Assembly: GCA_028641055.1 (NCBI GenBank)
Contig: CM054058.1
Location: 500,481,919 to 500,545,918 of the forward strand
Length of the DNA: 64,000 nt
Direction: 5' to 3'
Source of the DNA: Alopecurus myosuroides
Taxonomy: Eukaryota > Streptophyta > Magnoliopsida > Poales > Poaceae
The notes beneath the pieces were generated by a model that saw only the letters and a program-made list of their open reading frames with translations, was not told where the DNA came from and ran no database searches. Position 1 is the first letter of the stretch; every line of letters starts with the position of its first letter. Shown piece by piece: positions 34,207 through 46,858 of this stretch. The translations under genes and the position numbers were made by a program.

Positions 34207-36960
34207 AGAGCATCCACCCTCTCACGAACACCTTTCTTCTCAAGAATCTCTTGAACCTCTCCCAATTGGGTCATGAGAAGCTCATAGTGCCTTTTGGTCT
34301 CACCTCGCAAGTTAGTCATAAAGTGACCCAAAGAGGCAATTTCATCTTCTACGCTAAGACTAGCAAGATCATTCTTTACATTTTGAGTCTTATGGATGGA
34401 AGAAGATGATACCTTGGAGGCCTTATCCATGAAGCACTTTGCGGAATGGTGGGGAAGATTCTCATTGGGGGATTCAAAGAGAGATTGAGATAATGAAGAT
34501 GCAATAGAAATAGGGGCCACTTCATTTGTGGTTTATTCTCCGTCTTCATCATGATCACCGGAAGCATACCTTTCTTGAGCCACTAACATAATCCTTGAAG
34601 TTGTCTTCTTGTTGGAGGAGTTGTTTTTTAAGAAGGGCTTCTTGGAAGTGAGCTTTGACTTATTCTTGAGTTCAAGTCTCCCTCTTGAGTTTCTCTATTC
34701 TCGAAAGGGCACTCCACAACAAAAGTGATACTTTTCTTGACAATTGAAACAAGACCTCACTTTTTGAGCCCCTTCCTTTCCATAACTTCACCTGGGATTT
34801 TCCTCGACATATGCCTTGGCCTTGGCAGGGTTCTTCCAAAACTTTTGTGGGGCAAGAGAAATATATTCCTTAAGCACGAGATCATACTCTTTGTCTTTTA
34901 GAGGAGCCAACTCTCCTTCCGATTCAACCTCTTCTTCATTGTCCACCACCTTAGTCACAACCCTGTCCTTCAAAGCAACGGAGGCCCTGATACGTCATAA
35001 ACGTATCCCTAATTTCTGATGTTCCATGTTGTTTCCCACATGTTTTCCTTACACTTTATGTCATTTTTACGCGTTTTTCGGGACTAACCTATTAACAAGA
35101 TGCCATAGAGCCAGTTCCTTGTTTTCTTCTGTTTTTAGTTTCAGAAAAGTTGTTCTGGAAATATTCTCGAAATTGGAAAATTTGAAAGCCAGAAGTCCTA
35201 AAATTCCCGGAAGCTTCCAGAAGTCCCAAAGAGCCCCGGAGGGAGGCCATAGGGTGGCCACACCATGGGGTGGCACAGGTCCCCCCTGGCGGCGCCACCT
35301 AGGGGTGTGGCCCCCTGTCCACCTCCCGGCATCGCCCTTTCGCCCATATATACTCCTCGATGCATAAACCCTAGGTGAATCGACCTTTTCTGCAAAATAC
35401 ATCCGTAGCTCCACCGCCGCCACAGACAAGTTTTGGGGCACAGATCTCTGTTCTGGCACCCTATTGGGATGGGGAAGTGCCCCCGGAAGCCATCTCCTTC
35501 GAATCCATCGCCATCTCCATCGCCATTGTTGTCTCCTATGATGAGGAGGGAGTAGTTATCCCCCGGGGCTGAGGGTTCTACCGGTAGCTATGTGGTTCAT
35601 CTCTCTCTCTCCCATGGTGTGATCTTTATGTGATCATGAGCTTTTTAATCTAGTTAAATATGTAGATTGATCTTCATCTGTAATTCTACTCAAGTGGTTT
35701 TGTTACCTCCGTAAACACTTTGATCATGGGGTAAAGGTGATAGTGTGTGCATCGTGTGGTTTAGCATGATATTTATATCTTGTGTTGGAAGATGAACCTA
35801 TGAAATTGTGGTGCTTGCGTCGAACCATCTAGTTCCCATGGTGATAGCATGGGAGTTACTTGGTTGGGAAAGTTCTTACTCTGAGGAGTGCTGTTAAAGC
35901 CCTACGCAATGATTAGTGTTCGTTTTTCGACCAGAGAGTGGTTCGGAGTAGCTTAGTGAAGAAATGATATTTTTGCATTCAGTTATGTTTTCATTGTTGA
36001 GTGTGTCCTCTGGTGAAAGTAGGAGCCCTAGGCCTTCTTTCCATGCATTGAAACACCGTTTTCCGCCTGTTCTCCTACATGTTTGCTTGCTGCCATATTT
36101 ATTTCAGATTGCTATTATCACTTATAGTCGTCCATACTACTTGTTCTCTTCGCCGAACTAGTGCACCTATATACCTGACAAGTATATTGGGTGTGTTTTG
36201 GGGGACACAAGAGACTTCTTATATATTGATTGCATGGTTTCTTGAGAGGGATATCTTTGACTTCTACCTCCGTGAGTTCGATAAACCTTGGGTGATCCAC
36301 TTAAGGGAAACCTTCTGCTGTTCTACAAACCTCTGCACTTGGAGGCTCAACACTGTCTACAAGAATAGAAGTGTGCGTAGACATCAGGCCCCTTTGTGCA
36401 TTCCAATAGTACGAGCACGAGAGTCTTGATCAAGCTTTGTTTGAACTTGAAAGGATGCCATCTCTTGCACAACCTCATTTGAAGTCATGAGAAGATAGAC
36501 GTGTCTTCCTTGAAGGCTCTTCAAGTCCACGGGCTCAAATGGCATGAGGGCACTCACATACTTCCTCTTGATCCATCATCAACATAAGTGGAACCAATAC
36601 CACTAAAGGAGGAAGCAAGGCTCTTCAGTCTTTGATACATGTCCTCATGGCTTTCACCATAATGCATATAGAACCCTTCAACCTCATTTATCAACGCATC
36701 AAACCTATTCCTCTTCATGTTTTCATTGCCCTCAAATATGGAGACAAGAGCATCTCATGTTTCTTTGGCAGTGGAGAATTGTTGAATGTGTGGTATGATC
36801 TTCTCACCAAGGCTTGTTGGATCATGTGCAAAGCCACAATGTTGAGTTGACAATCAACAACTTCGCTTATTATCAAGTTGTTTGGATCAACGGGCTTGTA
36901 TCCATCTTCGATGATTCTCCTCAGCAAGTAAGAGTTGTTGCGAGTAAATAATACATGCCA
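34200..36960 (-). mobile_element. Copia gag remnant, split by a solo LTR
   Basis: On the minus strand the right part (about 36930-36392) encodes a Copia gag (UBN2-type) segment with NNLIISEVVDCQLNIVALHM. It reaches SRARTIGMHKGA at the solo LTR edge. The left part (34987-34200) continues in sense with VALKDRVVTKVVDNEEE and PQKFWKNPAKAKA. It has a decayed zinc knuckle (CFNC, lacking the normal His/Cys spacing) near 34755-34717 and a coiled segment (RHYELLMTQLGEVQEILEKK). Stops occur between the pieces. No integrase or reverse transcriptase is present. Confidence 0.7.
34988..36386 (+). repeat. Solo LTR (Gypsy, TGATACGTC type) with GGCCC target duplication
   Basis: It starts TGATACGTCATAAACG and ends GTAGACATCA (1399 bp). 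GGCCC lies directly on both sides (34983-34987 and 36387-36391). Removing the LTR and one GGCCC restores the Copia gag context. A solo LTR with an intact duplication records LTR-LTR recombination of a former full element. The same LTR family occurs at 37077-38490. Confidence 0.9.
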
Positions 36961-37076
36961 GCGGTACTGCTAGGTCAGTGCCACTAAAGTACTGCTAGAA
37001 ACAGAGAAGACTTTGTAGATAGCGGTAATTCGCGCGATACAGCCCATGTTACTACTGCTTCCTGGAGGTAGTGGTA

Positions 37077-38490
37077 TGGTACGTCTCAAACGTATCCATA
37101 ATTTCTGATGTTCCATGTTGTTTTAATACCATATGCTACATGTTTTCCATACACTTTATGTCATTTTTATGGATTTCCTGGGACTAACCTATTGACAAGA
37201 TGCCACAGAGCCAGTTCCCGTTTTCTCCTTTTTTTTGTTTCAAAAAAGTTGTTCTAGAAATATTCTCGTAATTGGAAGAAACAAAATCCCATACTCTTAG
37301 AATTCTCGACACGTCAACGGAGTCCAAAGGAGACCCGGAGGGGCGCTCCGAAGCAGCCACACCATAGGGGGGCGCGGGTCCCCCTGGCTGCACGAGCCCA
37401 TGCATGGTGGGGGCCCCTCGGGTGCCCACCAACATCGCCCTTTCACCTATTTATTCCCCCCGATGCATAAACCCTGAATCAATCGGCCTCCTTCCACGAA
37501 AAGTTCCATAGCACCGCCGCCGACAAGTTTCACGGGACATAAATCTCTGTTCCGGCACCCTCCCTGGATGGGGAAGTGCCCCCGGGGTCATCTCCATCAA
37601 CTCCACCGCCATCTTTATCACCGTTGCTGACTTCCATGATGAGGAGGGAGTAGTTCTCCCCCGATGCTGAGGGCTCTACCGGTGGCTATGTGTTTCTCTC
37701 TCTCTCCCATGGTGTGATCTTTATGTGATCATGAGCTTTGTAATCTAGTTGAATAAGTAGATGTTACTCTTCATCTATTATGCTAATCAAGTGGTTTTGT
37801 TATGAGATCTCGGTAAACACTTTGATTATGGTGTACAGGTGGCAGTGTGTGCACGTGTGGTTTAGCATGATATTTATATTTTGTGTTGGATGACCCTATG
37901 AATTTTTGTGTTTTTCTGGAACCATCTAGGTCCCATGGTTATAGAGTGAGGGTTACCTAGATGAGGAAATGCCAACTTTAAGGAGTGCCTTTTGTAGCCC
38001 TACGCAATGATTGGTGTTTTATATTCAACCGGAGAGAGGTTTGGAGTAGCGTGGTGAAGAGATGATATTTATGCATTCAATTATGTTATTATTGTCGACA
38101 TTGTACCCTAGTGAAAGTATGATCCATAGGCCTTGTTTCTAAGCATTGAAACGCCGTTTACAACCAGTTCTGCTACATGTTTGCTTTCTGCCATTTTTAT
38201 TTCAGATTTCAATTACTATTTATAATTATCCATATTACTTGTATTTCACTATCTCTTCGCCGAACTAGTGCACCTATACAACTGACAATTATATTAGGTG
38301 TGTTGGGGACACAAGAGACTTCTTGTATCGTAATTGCATGGTTGCTTGAGAGGGATACCTTTGATCTCAACCTCCCTGAGTTCGATAAACCTCGGCTGGT
38401 CCACTTAAGGGAAACTTGCTTCTGTTCTACAAACCTCTGCACTTGGAGGCCCAACACTGTCTACAAGAGTAGAAGCGTGCGTAGACATCA
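37077..38490 (+). repeat. 5' LTR of element A
   Basis: 1414 bp, similar throughout to the solo LTR 34988-36386 (shared CTTAAGGGAAAC…GTTCTACAAACCTCTGCAC near the end). The terminal TG is followed by GTACGTC, a one-base change from the usual TGATACGTC. Confidence 0.85.
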
Positions 38491-38500
38491 AGCTCTTTTC

Positions 38501-38518
38501 TGGCCCCGTTGCGAAGAG
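38501..38518 (+). other. Degenerate primer binding site of element A
   Basis: TGGCCCCGTTGCGAAGAG, ten bases after the LTR. It aligns with the tRNA-Asp-type site TGGCGCCGTTGCCGGGGA but carries several changes. Confidence 0.6.
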
Positions 38519-38749
38519 GTGAGGTAAAAGGTACTCACATCCTCGGGTGTGAGTGCTCGAAGTTATTTCCTTTAGATTTTGCAATTATATTGTTTTTTTA
38601 TTGTTTTCACTAGTTAGGATTATTTTTTACTTGTTCATTGTTTTTATTTTTACTAGTTAGGATTAATGTAAAACAAAAAATATGAGAGACGTTTATAATC
38701 TTTATCTTGAATTAGGACATGAAGTGTTTGAAGAGAAAATTAAAAACCT

Positions 38750-39636
38750 ATGGAACTTTATTTGCAAGCTAGTAGCAATGTTACTAGTATAAATTCATTG
38801 AACACCATTATTGCTAATTCTATGGAAAACTCTAAGCTTGGGGAAGCTAGTTTTTATGAAAATGATCTTTTTAGTCCCCCAAGCACGGAGGAAAAATTTT
38901 ACTTTGATGATACTTTGCCTCCAATATATGATGATTATAATGATTGTGGTATTCTAGCTCCACCTACTATGGATGATAAATTTTATTGTGATCATTATAT
39001 GCCTACTATATATGATGTTTACAATGATGAACGTGCTATTTTCAGTCAACCTACTATTGAGGAGTAAATTAATTATGATTAAAATATGCCTCCTATATTT
39101 GATGATTATGGTGATGAGAATAATAATGATAACTATTTTGTTGAATTTACTCCCACTACTATTAATGAGAAGGACTTTGCTTATGTGGAGAGTATTGACA
39201 ATAATTTTATGCTTCATAATGATAAAATGCTTTATGTCATAGCTATATTTTTGAGTCTACTCATGATTTTGCTAAGAAATATTTTTAGAGAGGAAAATAT
39301 GGTTATGGAAATCTTCATGTTATTAAATTTCCTCTCTTTATGGTGAAAGTTTTGAGCTTTCTCTTATGTTGCTTCTATATTTTGGTTTCTTTAAGACCCA
39401 CTGGTCATTATGAAATAGGAAGACACGGTTTCATATGTTTCAATAATATTAAGTCTCCTCTCTTTATGTTAAAAGTTTTGAAGTTGCACTTGTTATGCCT
39501 TCCTATGCTAGCTTTGTGCTTCACTGATTTGTTTTCTTACAATACTCCTATGCATAGGAAGAGTGTTAGATATAAACATGTTTCATATATGCTTATTGAT
39601 GGTCTTTTTTATTTTGCAACTCTTATCCTTATGTGA
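38750..39636 (+). pseudogene. Acidic repeat ORF of element A (gag-like, broken)
   Basis: The ATG at 38750 opens 105 codons to a TAA at 39067. The sequence then continues in other frames to about 39636. It encodes repeats of roughly 25 residues with PPIYDDYND and (A/S)PPT(M/I)(D/E)(D/E)KFY motifs, then LPPIFDDYGDENNND in the next frame. Similar acidic repeat proteins occur in gag-only Triticeae Gypsy elements. Their function is not known to me. There are several frameshifts and the last stop lies at 39634. Confidence 0.5.
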
Positions 39637-39656
39637 GCATCATAAGAATTATCATG

Positions 39657-39703
39657 CCTAGCTAAAAGGCGTTAAAGAAAATCGCTTCTTGGGAGATAAC
39701 CCA
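39657..39703 (+). other. Conserved hairpin block of element A
   Basis: CCTAGCTAAAAGGCGTTAAAG is followed by the stem AAGAA/TTCTT (39675-39690) and TGGG-AGATAA-CCCA (39690-39703). It occupies the same place relative to the last stop codon (about 20 nt) as the block at 23020. Confidence 0.6.
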
Positions 39704-42599
39704 TGTTTTTATTTTTTGCATTGTTTTCTTCTGTTTTATTTGAGTCAAGGTGTTGTTTACTTCTGTAGAAACTCATTTGTATCTTTATTTTCTCGCATTT
39801 GTTGTGCCATGTAAAGTATCTAGTGAAAAGTTGGTGTTAGATTCGGATTTCTACGCAGAAAATATCCACTGTTAATTACGTGTAAAATCACAGAAAGATC
39901 AAAATGAGCTGAAATTTTCTGTACTTAATACTCAGCTATTTCCTAAATTTTATCTAGTTTTAAGTTTTACAATTTCAGCAACTTAAGTGCCCCGAAAAAA
40001 ATTGTCTTTACAGACGGTTCTGGTTTTGACAAATTCTGCCTTTTTACTTGCATTCTTTTTTTTTAATATGTTGAGTGGGTTTCTTTTCTCCAGAAAACAT
40101 CAGTGGCTATAGATAATGTTTAAAAATTATTAATAATGCTTGTGTCCAAGGAGCACATGTGAATTTTTGATTGTGCATTAACCCTCTAATGAGAACTACT
40201 TTGAGTTTGCTGTGAAGGAAGTTTTCAAGGGTCAAGAGAAGAGGATGATATAACGTGATTAAGAAGATTGAAAAGCCAAAGCTTGGGATGCCCCCGTGGT
40301 TCATCCTATAAAATTCTAAGAAGACTCAAGCGTCTAAGCTTGGGGATGCCCAAGGCATCCCCTTCTTCATCAGCAACTTATCAGGTCACTTCTAGTGAAA
40401 TTATATTTTTATTCGGTCACATCATATGCACTTTACTTGGAGCGTCTATTTGTTTTTACTTTTATGTTGACCTGATAAGTCTATGCGAAGGGACCTTCTT
40501 TTACTTTTATGCACAGTTGAGAGAGCGTAGTTGCCATTCTGAGTTTAATGTGCATCAGTCCCAAAGATTATTATTGATTGAATCATGATGTGTTATTACT
40601 TGCTCTCAAATCATTTGTCACTTGAACTGTGAAGGTGTCCTGGCATTTATGCTTTGCCCCACTCTTAAGGACAAGCGAAATATCAATTTGCTATGTTTTC
40701 TTTATGCTCGAGCAAACATATAACTTTCAAGTGCATTATTGTTCATGATCTTTTATTTGTGTTACTTTTCATTATGCAAAGTGATTGCCCGGTTTCATTC
40801 TTATAATTATATCTATCATGTATGTGTTTATGATCTCAGCTTACATATGCTTTTACAATTTAGATGATCAAGTTTATGTTGTTAGCATGTCACCTCATTT
40901 TTTTTTCTCGTTTTACCTACTCGAGGACGAGTAGAACTAAGCCAAGGGGGGCCGCGCCGCCCTATGGTGTGGTCCCTGTTATTTTATTTCTACTGCTGCT
41001 ATAAATCTGTTACCACTGATAAATTGTTGCGAGCAAGTCTACTTTCAGGTGCAGATGAATTGACAACTCAGTTGTTAAGTCATATAAACATTCTTTGTCT
41101 CCCCTTGTGTCGAATCAATAAATTTGGGGTTTACTTCCCTCGAAGACTGTTGCGATCCCCTATACTTGAGGCCAAAAGAGACGTTTTCTTTTCTTTCTTT
41201 CGTTTCCAAAAACCAAAAAGACAAAAAATATTTCTGTTGTTTCTCTTTGTTTGCTTCTTTAGTTTCTTTTGTTGGTTTGCTTTCTTTTCCCGTGTCGTTT
41301 TAATATTCAAAAATCCAAAAATGTTTTGCTTTGTTTGCTTGTTTCCTTCCATTCTTGTTTTAATTTGAAAACCCAAAAATATTTGTTGTTCTTCTTTGGT
41401 TTTGTAAAGTTGTTGCAGAGTTCAGCGGATTTCCGTATCTCCAGTGGAGCTTTATTATCATTCTATATTATTCGATCCACACAAGTGAAGAGCAGGAATG
41501 ATGATTTATGACAATCCATATTGTGGTGAGAGGCTGGTATGAACTTGATTTTTTTATTTGTGTACATATACTCATCATGTGAATATGCTTAGTCCGTTCA
41601 TGTAAGGTATATGTTATTTAATTGATGCTTAGTACTTCTTTCTCTCACGTGTTAGTTCCAACTTATTAATATAAGATAGCTTGTCGTATAGATGTCTGAT
41701 TGCATTGTTTTATTCATAGAAGGGTATGACATTGTGGTATATCCCTCTGTTTGTTTCGCTTGAATCGACTTGGCACATGCTCACGCATGCATAAGACTGA
41801 AAACAAAAAGTCACTTAAGCCTCGATGATTTATTTTGCCTCAGAGTATTTGTATCACTTTTATACCCCTGTTAATTTTATTTCGTCGCAAGCATGATTAT
41901 AACAGCTATCGCTCTCTTGATTGTCGCTCCCCGTCTATTGATAGCCTTCACCTGTACTGAGTATGAAATGCTACTCGTGCATCCAACTCCCTAAAACCAA
42001 AGTTTTTCCATTGTGTCCACCATACCTACCTACATGTGGTATTTAACTGCTACTCCAAGTAAATTGTTCATGTACTGCTACCTTTAAAACCTGCTAAAAA
42101 TCATTCCTGTTTTGTGCCCCTGTTTTAGCTCATGAGGACGTAAACAGAGAATCGTTATCTCACTTGTCGATTGGATTTCACACCTTGTACTAGTGGCTTC
42201 ATCCTCTTATCCAACTGATAGAGAGCTGGCAGCAGGGTGCCTAGCACCAAATTAATACACACAAATTCTCTTCACTATTTTTGCCCCTGATTTATTAGTC
42301 AAAACATAATTGTGTAAACAAAAGAGAAAGAGGGATGACCTTCTACTCCAGTTGTGTCCTTCACATGGGAGCGGCTCTTGTGAAATCTAGTTGGCTTGTG
42401 ACGTACTATATTTTTTGTTTACCATTCGTTGACATAAGCATACACCTCTCAAAAAATATATTTTACACCTTTGTTTAATAAAATAAAAGCTCTAGCACAT
42501 GAGTGATCCATGCTTTCCTCTGCGAAGGGTCTTTCTTTTACTAATATGTTGAGTCTTCACCTTCTCACTTTATGCACCTTCTTGAGAGCATGGCTGTTA

Positions 42600-45500
42600 T
42601 CTTTATTATTAAGGTTACAGTGGCGGTGAGGCGGTGTCACACTTCAACGAAATTACAGAAGTATTGCCACCGCACAACTAACTATTCCACTTCTAGGTAA
42701 TTACGGAGAATATGCCGCCGCCCTAAATTCTCTCCCATCTCTAACCTCACATGGAAGAAAAAGCTTTCACACAATTCTCGCCCTAAATTGCAGTTGGTTC
42801 GTTGGTACGTCGCTGGTCCATCATCCGCCAGTCCGACCCGCGCGCTTATTCCGTCATTAGCGCTAATTTTGCAGCCAAATCGATCCAAAAAATCACCACC
42901 ACCGAAGGGAAAGGAGGCAACAAACTCATCTGCAACCTCCGAAGGGAAAGGGTTTCCCAAATCGCCTGTGCGTGCGCCGCCGCCTTGCATCAAGATCTGC
43001 CACGCCGCCATGCTTTCCCTGTTGACCTGACGTCCGTCATCCTCCTCGAAGGTGAGCTGGCGCGAGAGAATTACTGGTCGTCCCTGTGTGTCCGTCGTTC
43101 TCCTCGAAGGTGAGGCATCGACCATCCAAGCCCCCCTCCCCTAAGTATCACTGGTTGTCCTCCAGGTTCCTAAGCCGTTGGCGGCCGTCCTCCCCTGCAG
43201 CGACCACGAATCATGAGAAGAAATTCCTCACTGCAAGGAACGCCGCCTTGTTGAGAATCCGACGCCACTACTCCGTCCCCAGCGCCGGCCGGCGCCCCAC
43301 CTGCACGCTCCTCGGGCCGACCTCCTCATGTCGTCGAACGAGAGAGATGTCGTCCTCCTCGGGATACATGGACGCAGCGTTGTTTCCTCCCTCAGATTCA
43401 TCCTCCGTGGGTTCCGCGGCCACCACGCAGGACTGACCATTCAGATGCCACGTGAGGGATCCAAAAGATCAATCTGAAGGTGGAGGATGAGGTGCAGGGG
43501 AGGGGGTGAGGAGGATGAGTCGTGGTGTCTCACGGAACCAACCTCCTGCGACCCCTTCGAGCATGAGGTCGTTCTTGGGGTTGTCGAGAGCCTCAAGGTA
43601 TGACTAATCGCCCCTCTCTATTGTTTAGAGGACAAACTTCAGATTTTACGGGTGCAATTATTGACTCACTGAGAGGGCCTCATTCTTGGGCTGCCGATGA
43701 ACTTAAATTTTTTGATCGTGCAAGTTCCCTTCAGTTAGTTGAAATCAATTAAAGATTTAGTATCTTGCACTGGATTTAGGTGTGACCGGAACTTCATTGT
43801 CATCTGGTGACAGACTGACAGGAACCTGACGTCTCTTGCCATTCTATTCGTAAAGTTGTAATGAGCTCGCTCCTCAATCCTCATCAGCTACAAGCCATCT
43901 CTAAGGATTTGTGAAGCTTGGTGAGCAAAGCATACCATTCAAATCTTGCATTCCCCAATTTTCTTGTTTTAAATATCTACTTCACATTGTAAACTTTCCC
44001 GTTTCACAATTCTGTTTAAGATAGGCACACGTGAAGATGTGCTCATTCCAAGGCATTAGGTTTCATAGTTTAACTTGTATCTTTGATTGGGAAAAGCATG
44101 GACTGCTTTACCATTTTTTCTGCAATACAAGTATAGACACATTGTTCTATTCTAACTATTTTGTCCTTTCTTCGTACAAATGCTTTTAGCTATTGATATT
44201 TCATTTTGCTTGCAGATTTATCTGTTCACAGATTAATTGTTTAACAGAAGTACTAGCGCAAGTTCAGCTTTGAAGCTCTTAATTCATTTGGTGAGGTTCT
44301 CAAAATTACGCAGTCATATAGTAGGCATGACAAGAACGTGAAGGTGATCGAAACCAATCCATAGGTGAGTTAGATCCCCTTTGGTGCCATGCACCAATAC
44401 TAGGCATAGAAGAGCAGCAACACTCATGGCACTGTTGTTGTTATTTAAAACATGAAATTTGATGGTTATTTATGTCCGCTCAAGATTGCATATGTATTTA
44501 TGTTGTGGAAGCCTTAGAGGGACCAAGAAGTCTACAATTCTGATCAGATGACCGGCTTGAAAATAAGGTAAAGAATTGAAGCTTTACATCCCTTGTTAAG
44601 TCAAAATTTTTGGTTCAAATATAACAGTGGATCTGTATATCTCTCATTATTGTTTGGGTCGGCTACAAAGCTTGCATCAGGAAGTGAGGTCTCTTACGTA
44701 ATTATCCTCATTTTCTCCATATTCTATTTTAGTTTTTTATCTGAACGTGCATGAGCTGAACTATTGGTTGGTTTTCTTTTTGGTAAGTAACATAGTGAAA
44801 TATTTTGTCCGACTACTCAAATAGAATCCAACTATGTCATTTCAGGATTCAGGTGCATTGTCATAAGGTTTGAACTGCTTTGACAACGGTTAACAACAAT
44901 GTTTTATTCTCCTCTGTCAAGAGGCAAACAATTAATTTGTTTATCCAAGGCATATTATATCCCTGTTCTACATGGGTGTATGTCGAAGCCATTCCAGTGC
45001 ACTTCCAGTTTGGTACTTGTTATGGTCTTGTGTTTGTATCAATTTAGGTTGCTGCGATATTGATGAGGCATACGTAAAAATCAACTAAGTTCCTGGGATA
45101 AGATGTTAATTGAGAAGATATATTCATGTGGCAAATTAACTCTCGGGAGGATTTCTTAAGATCAAGCATTTCAAAAACTTGATGTTTCACCAATTCCTAA
45201 GTGATTTTATATATTTAGTTGCAATGTGGTTTTTTATTGAGTTACATATTCTCTATGCTGCTTAACTCGAAAGAGGAATTAAGTTTACTTCACTAACATG
45301 CAAAAAACCATATCAAAAATCTTGTTAGTCCGATATGTCATCTTAAAAAAATAAACATGCATTTGCATTCTTTTTACTCCTCCATTTTGCATGTATTTAA
45401 CTATTTCAATCGCAGGATCTTGGTGCGTGTTTTCCATTTTGAGGAGTATCATTAGATATTATTTTTATTTGTAACTATTTCATCACTAGAAGCTAGAATC

Positions 45501-46435
45501 TGAAAGTTAGTCAGGGTTGCAAGCCTGATGACGTATCAATGATTTATTTATTTGTACAGGTTTAATATCTTTCTTGACAATGGAGCTATGTAGATAAAAC
45601 ACATGTCTGTCCTAATTCCATTTGAACCGTAAAAGTTCACACAAGGCATAGTGGTAACAACCTTGGGTGTTAACTGTCGCCCTTTGCAGATGCTGCAGAC
45701 CACAATTATAATCTCTTACAATAACCATGTTGAAGTTGGATGAGTGTATGTGAAGACATGCGGAGCTAGAGGCACAATTAAGACGTTTGAAGCATGAAAA
45801 TAGAAGGAAACCATGTTTTTGTTGTAATGTCCTTGAGCTGGAGTGTGTATTATCGTGCAATACCAATTTATAGTTAAATTTTGCATGTTTTGATTACTAA
45901 TTTGAGATATGAATGACTATTTTCTTACATTATTTTTTGCACATAAATGAAACATGGAGAGATAGAGGGAGGGAGATAGAGAACTAAAAAATTGATGACC
46001 TTTGATAATTATATTTCTACTTCTTTTTGCTACTATATCGACAGACAATGGTGGATGTGCAGCATATGCTCCCGCTTTTGTATTTTAGGATTTTTACCCC
46101 CTTTTAAATGTCGCAAAAACCTGAAACAACATTCAAAACATGTGCGTCACATTTTTACGTCCGGTGACGAAACTTTTATTTACCTCTCCGCAAACAAGAA
46201 AAAAATGGTTCTATATAGCAGAAATCATTTGGATATTTATGTGGATATATCTCTGAAATTTGGTGCTATTTAGCAAAAAAAAATATTATACCTTTGATTC
46301 AAAATACATTCTAAGAAAAAATAAATTTTCTTTTGATAATACTATGTGGATATTGATTTTTATTCCGGTGAAATTTCACAGGGTATCGGGAAAATAACTT
46401 CAAATGGCCGTAGCAACGCACGGGCATTCAACTAG
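42600..46435 (+). mobile_element. Non-autonomous Helitron
   Basis: It starts TCTTTATTATTAAGG after an A at 42599. It ends …GGCATTCAACTAG at 46435 before a T, i.e. A/T insertion with a 3' CTAG. A hairpin CCGT-AGCAACGC-ACGG lies about 10 bp before the 3' end. These are the standard Helitron ends, and grass Helitrons commonly end in this GCAACGCACGGGCA-type sequence. No Rep/helicase is present. Part of the interior (about 42680-43600) is GC-rich and gene-like, with a 147-codon minus-strand frame (43125-42682) that I do not recognise. The rest is AT-rich. Confidence 0.8.
42682..43125 (-). CDS. Unidentified ORF in Helitron (possible captured gene fragment)
   Basis: 147 codons from ATG 43125, with basic and acidic segments (SRQLTFEEDDGRQVN, PFPSEVADEFVASFPFGGGDFLDRF). 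No known domain is recognised. It lies in the GC-rich 5' portion of the Helitron, where captured exons often sit. It could be a fragment of a host gene or chance coding. Confidence 0.25.
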   Translation of the reverse strand: MVDASPSRRTTDTQGRPVILSRQLTFEEDDGRQVNRESMAAWQILMQGGGARTGDLGNPFPSEVADEFVASFPFGGGDFLDRFGCKISANDGISARVGLADDGPATYQRTNCNLGRELCESFFFHVRLEMGENLGRRHILRNYLEVE

Positions 46436-46858
46436 TTCTTAGTGAAATGTGCTTGTCCCAGAACACAGTTGATAGTGGTATAACTTTGATGCTTGTATCT
46501 TTGATATATTTATTTCCAGTCTTCATTTGAACTTCAGAGGTGCCCTGGCTTTTATGTTTTGCTCCATTATTAAGGTCAAGCGAGTACACTTTATCATACC
46601 TTATTATGAGCATTGCAATCTTGCAGATTGATATACTTCATGTTGTCTATTATAAGTTTGTTGGCATCTTTTCAAAGTTTGCATAACTACTGGGTAGCCT
46701 TTATTTTCCATACATCTTATTATGCATTGCCTCAGCACTGGATCATATAGTGAATATCTTTACATCATATGAAACAAACGTGTTCGTAAAAGTCTTATAG
46801 CGCACTCAGTTGTCACTAAATTTCTTGAGGACAAGCAATAAGCTAAGATTGGGGGAGT

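Larger units (their letters stand above)
37077..40950 (+). mobile_element. Gag-only Gypsy element A, 3' LTR lost
   Basis: 5' LTR 37077-38490 (starts TGGTACGTC, ends GTAGACATCA), a decayed primer site, acidic repeated ORF pieces (38750-39640), a conserved hairpin block (39657-39703) and a CTCGAGGACGAG polypurine region at about 40918-40950. The expected 3' LTR is absent, and the interior of another LTR follows immediately, so a deletion joined two elements here. No pol genes are present. Confidence 0.8.
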
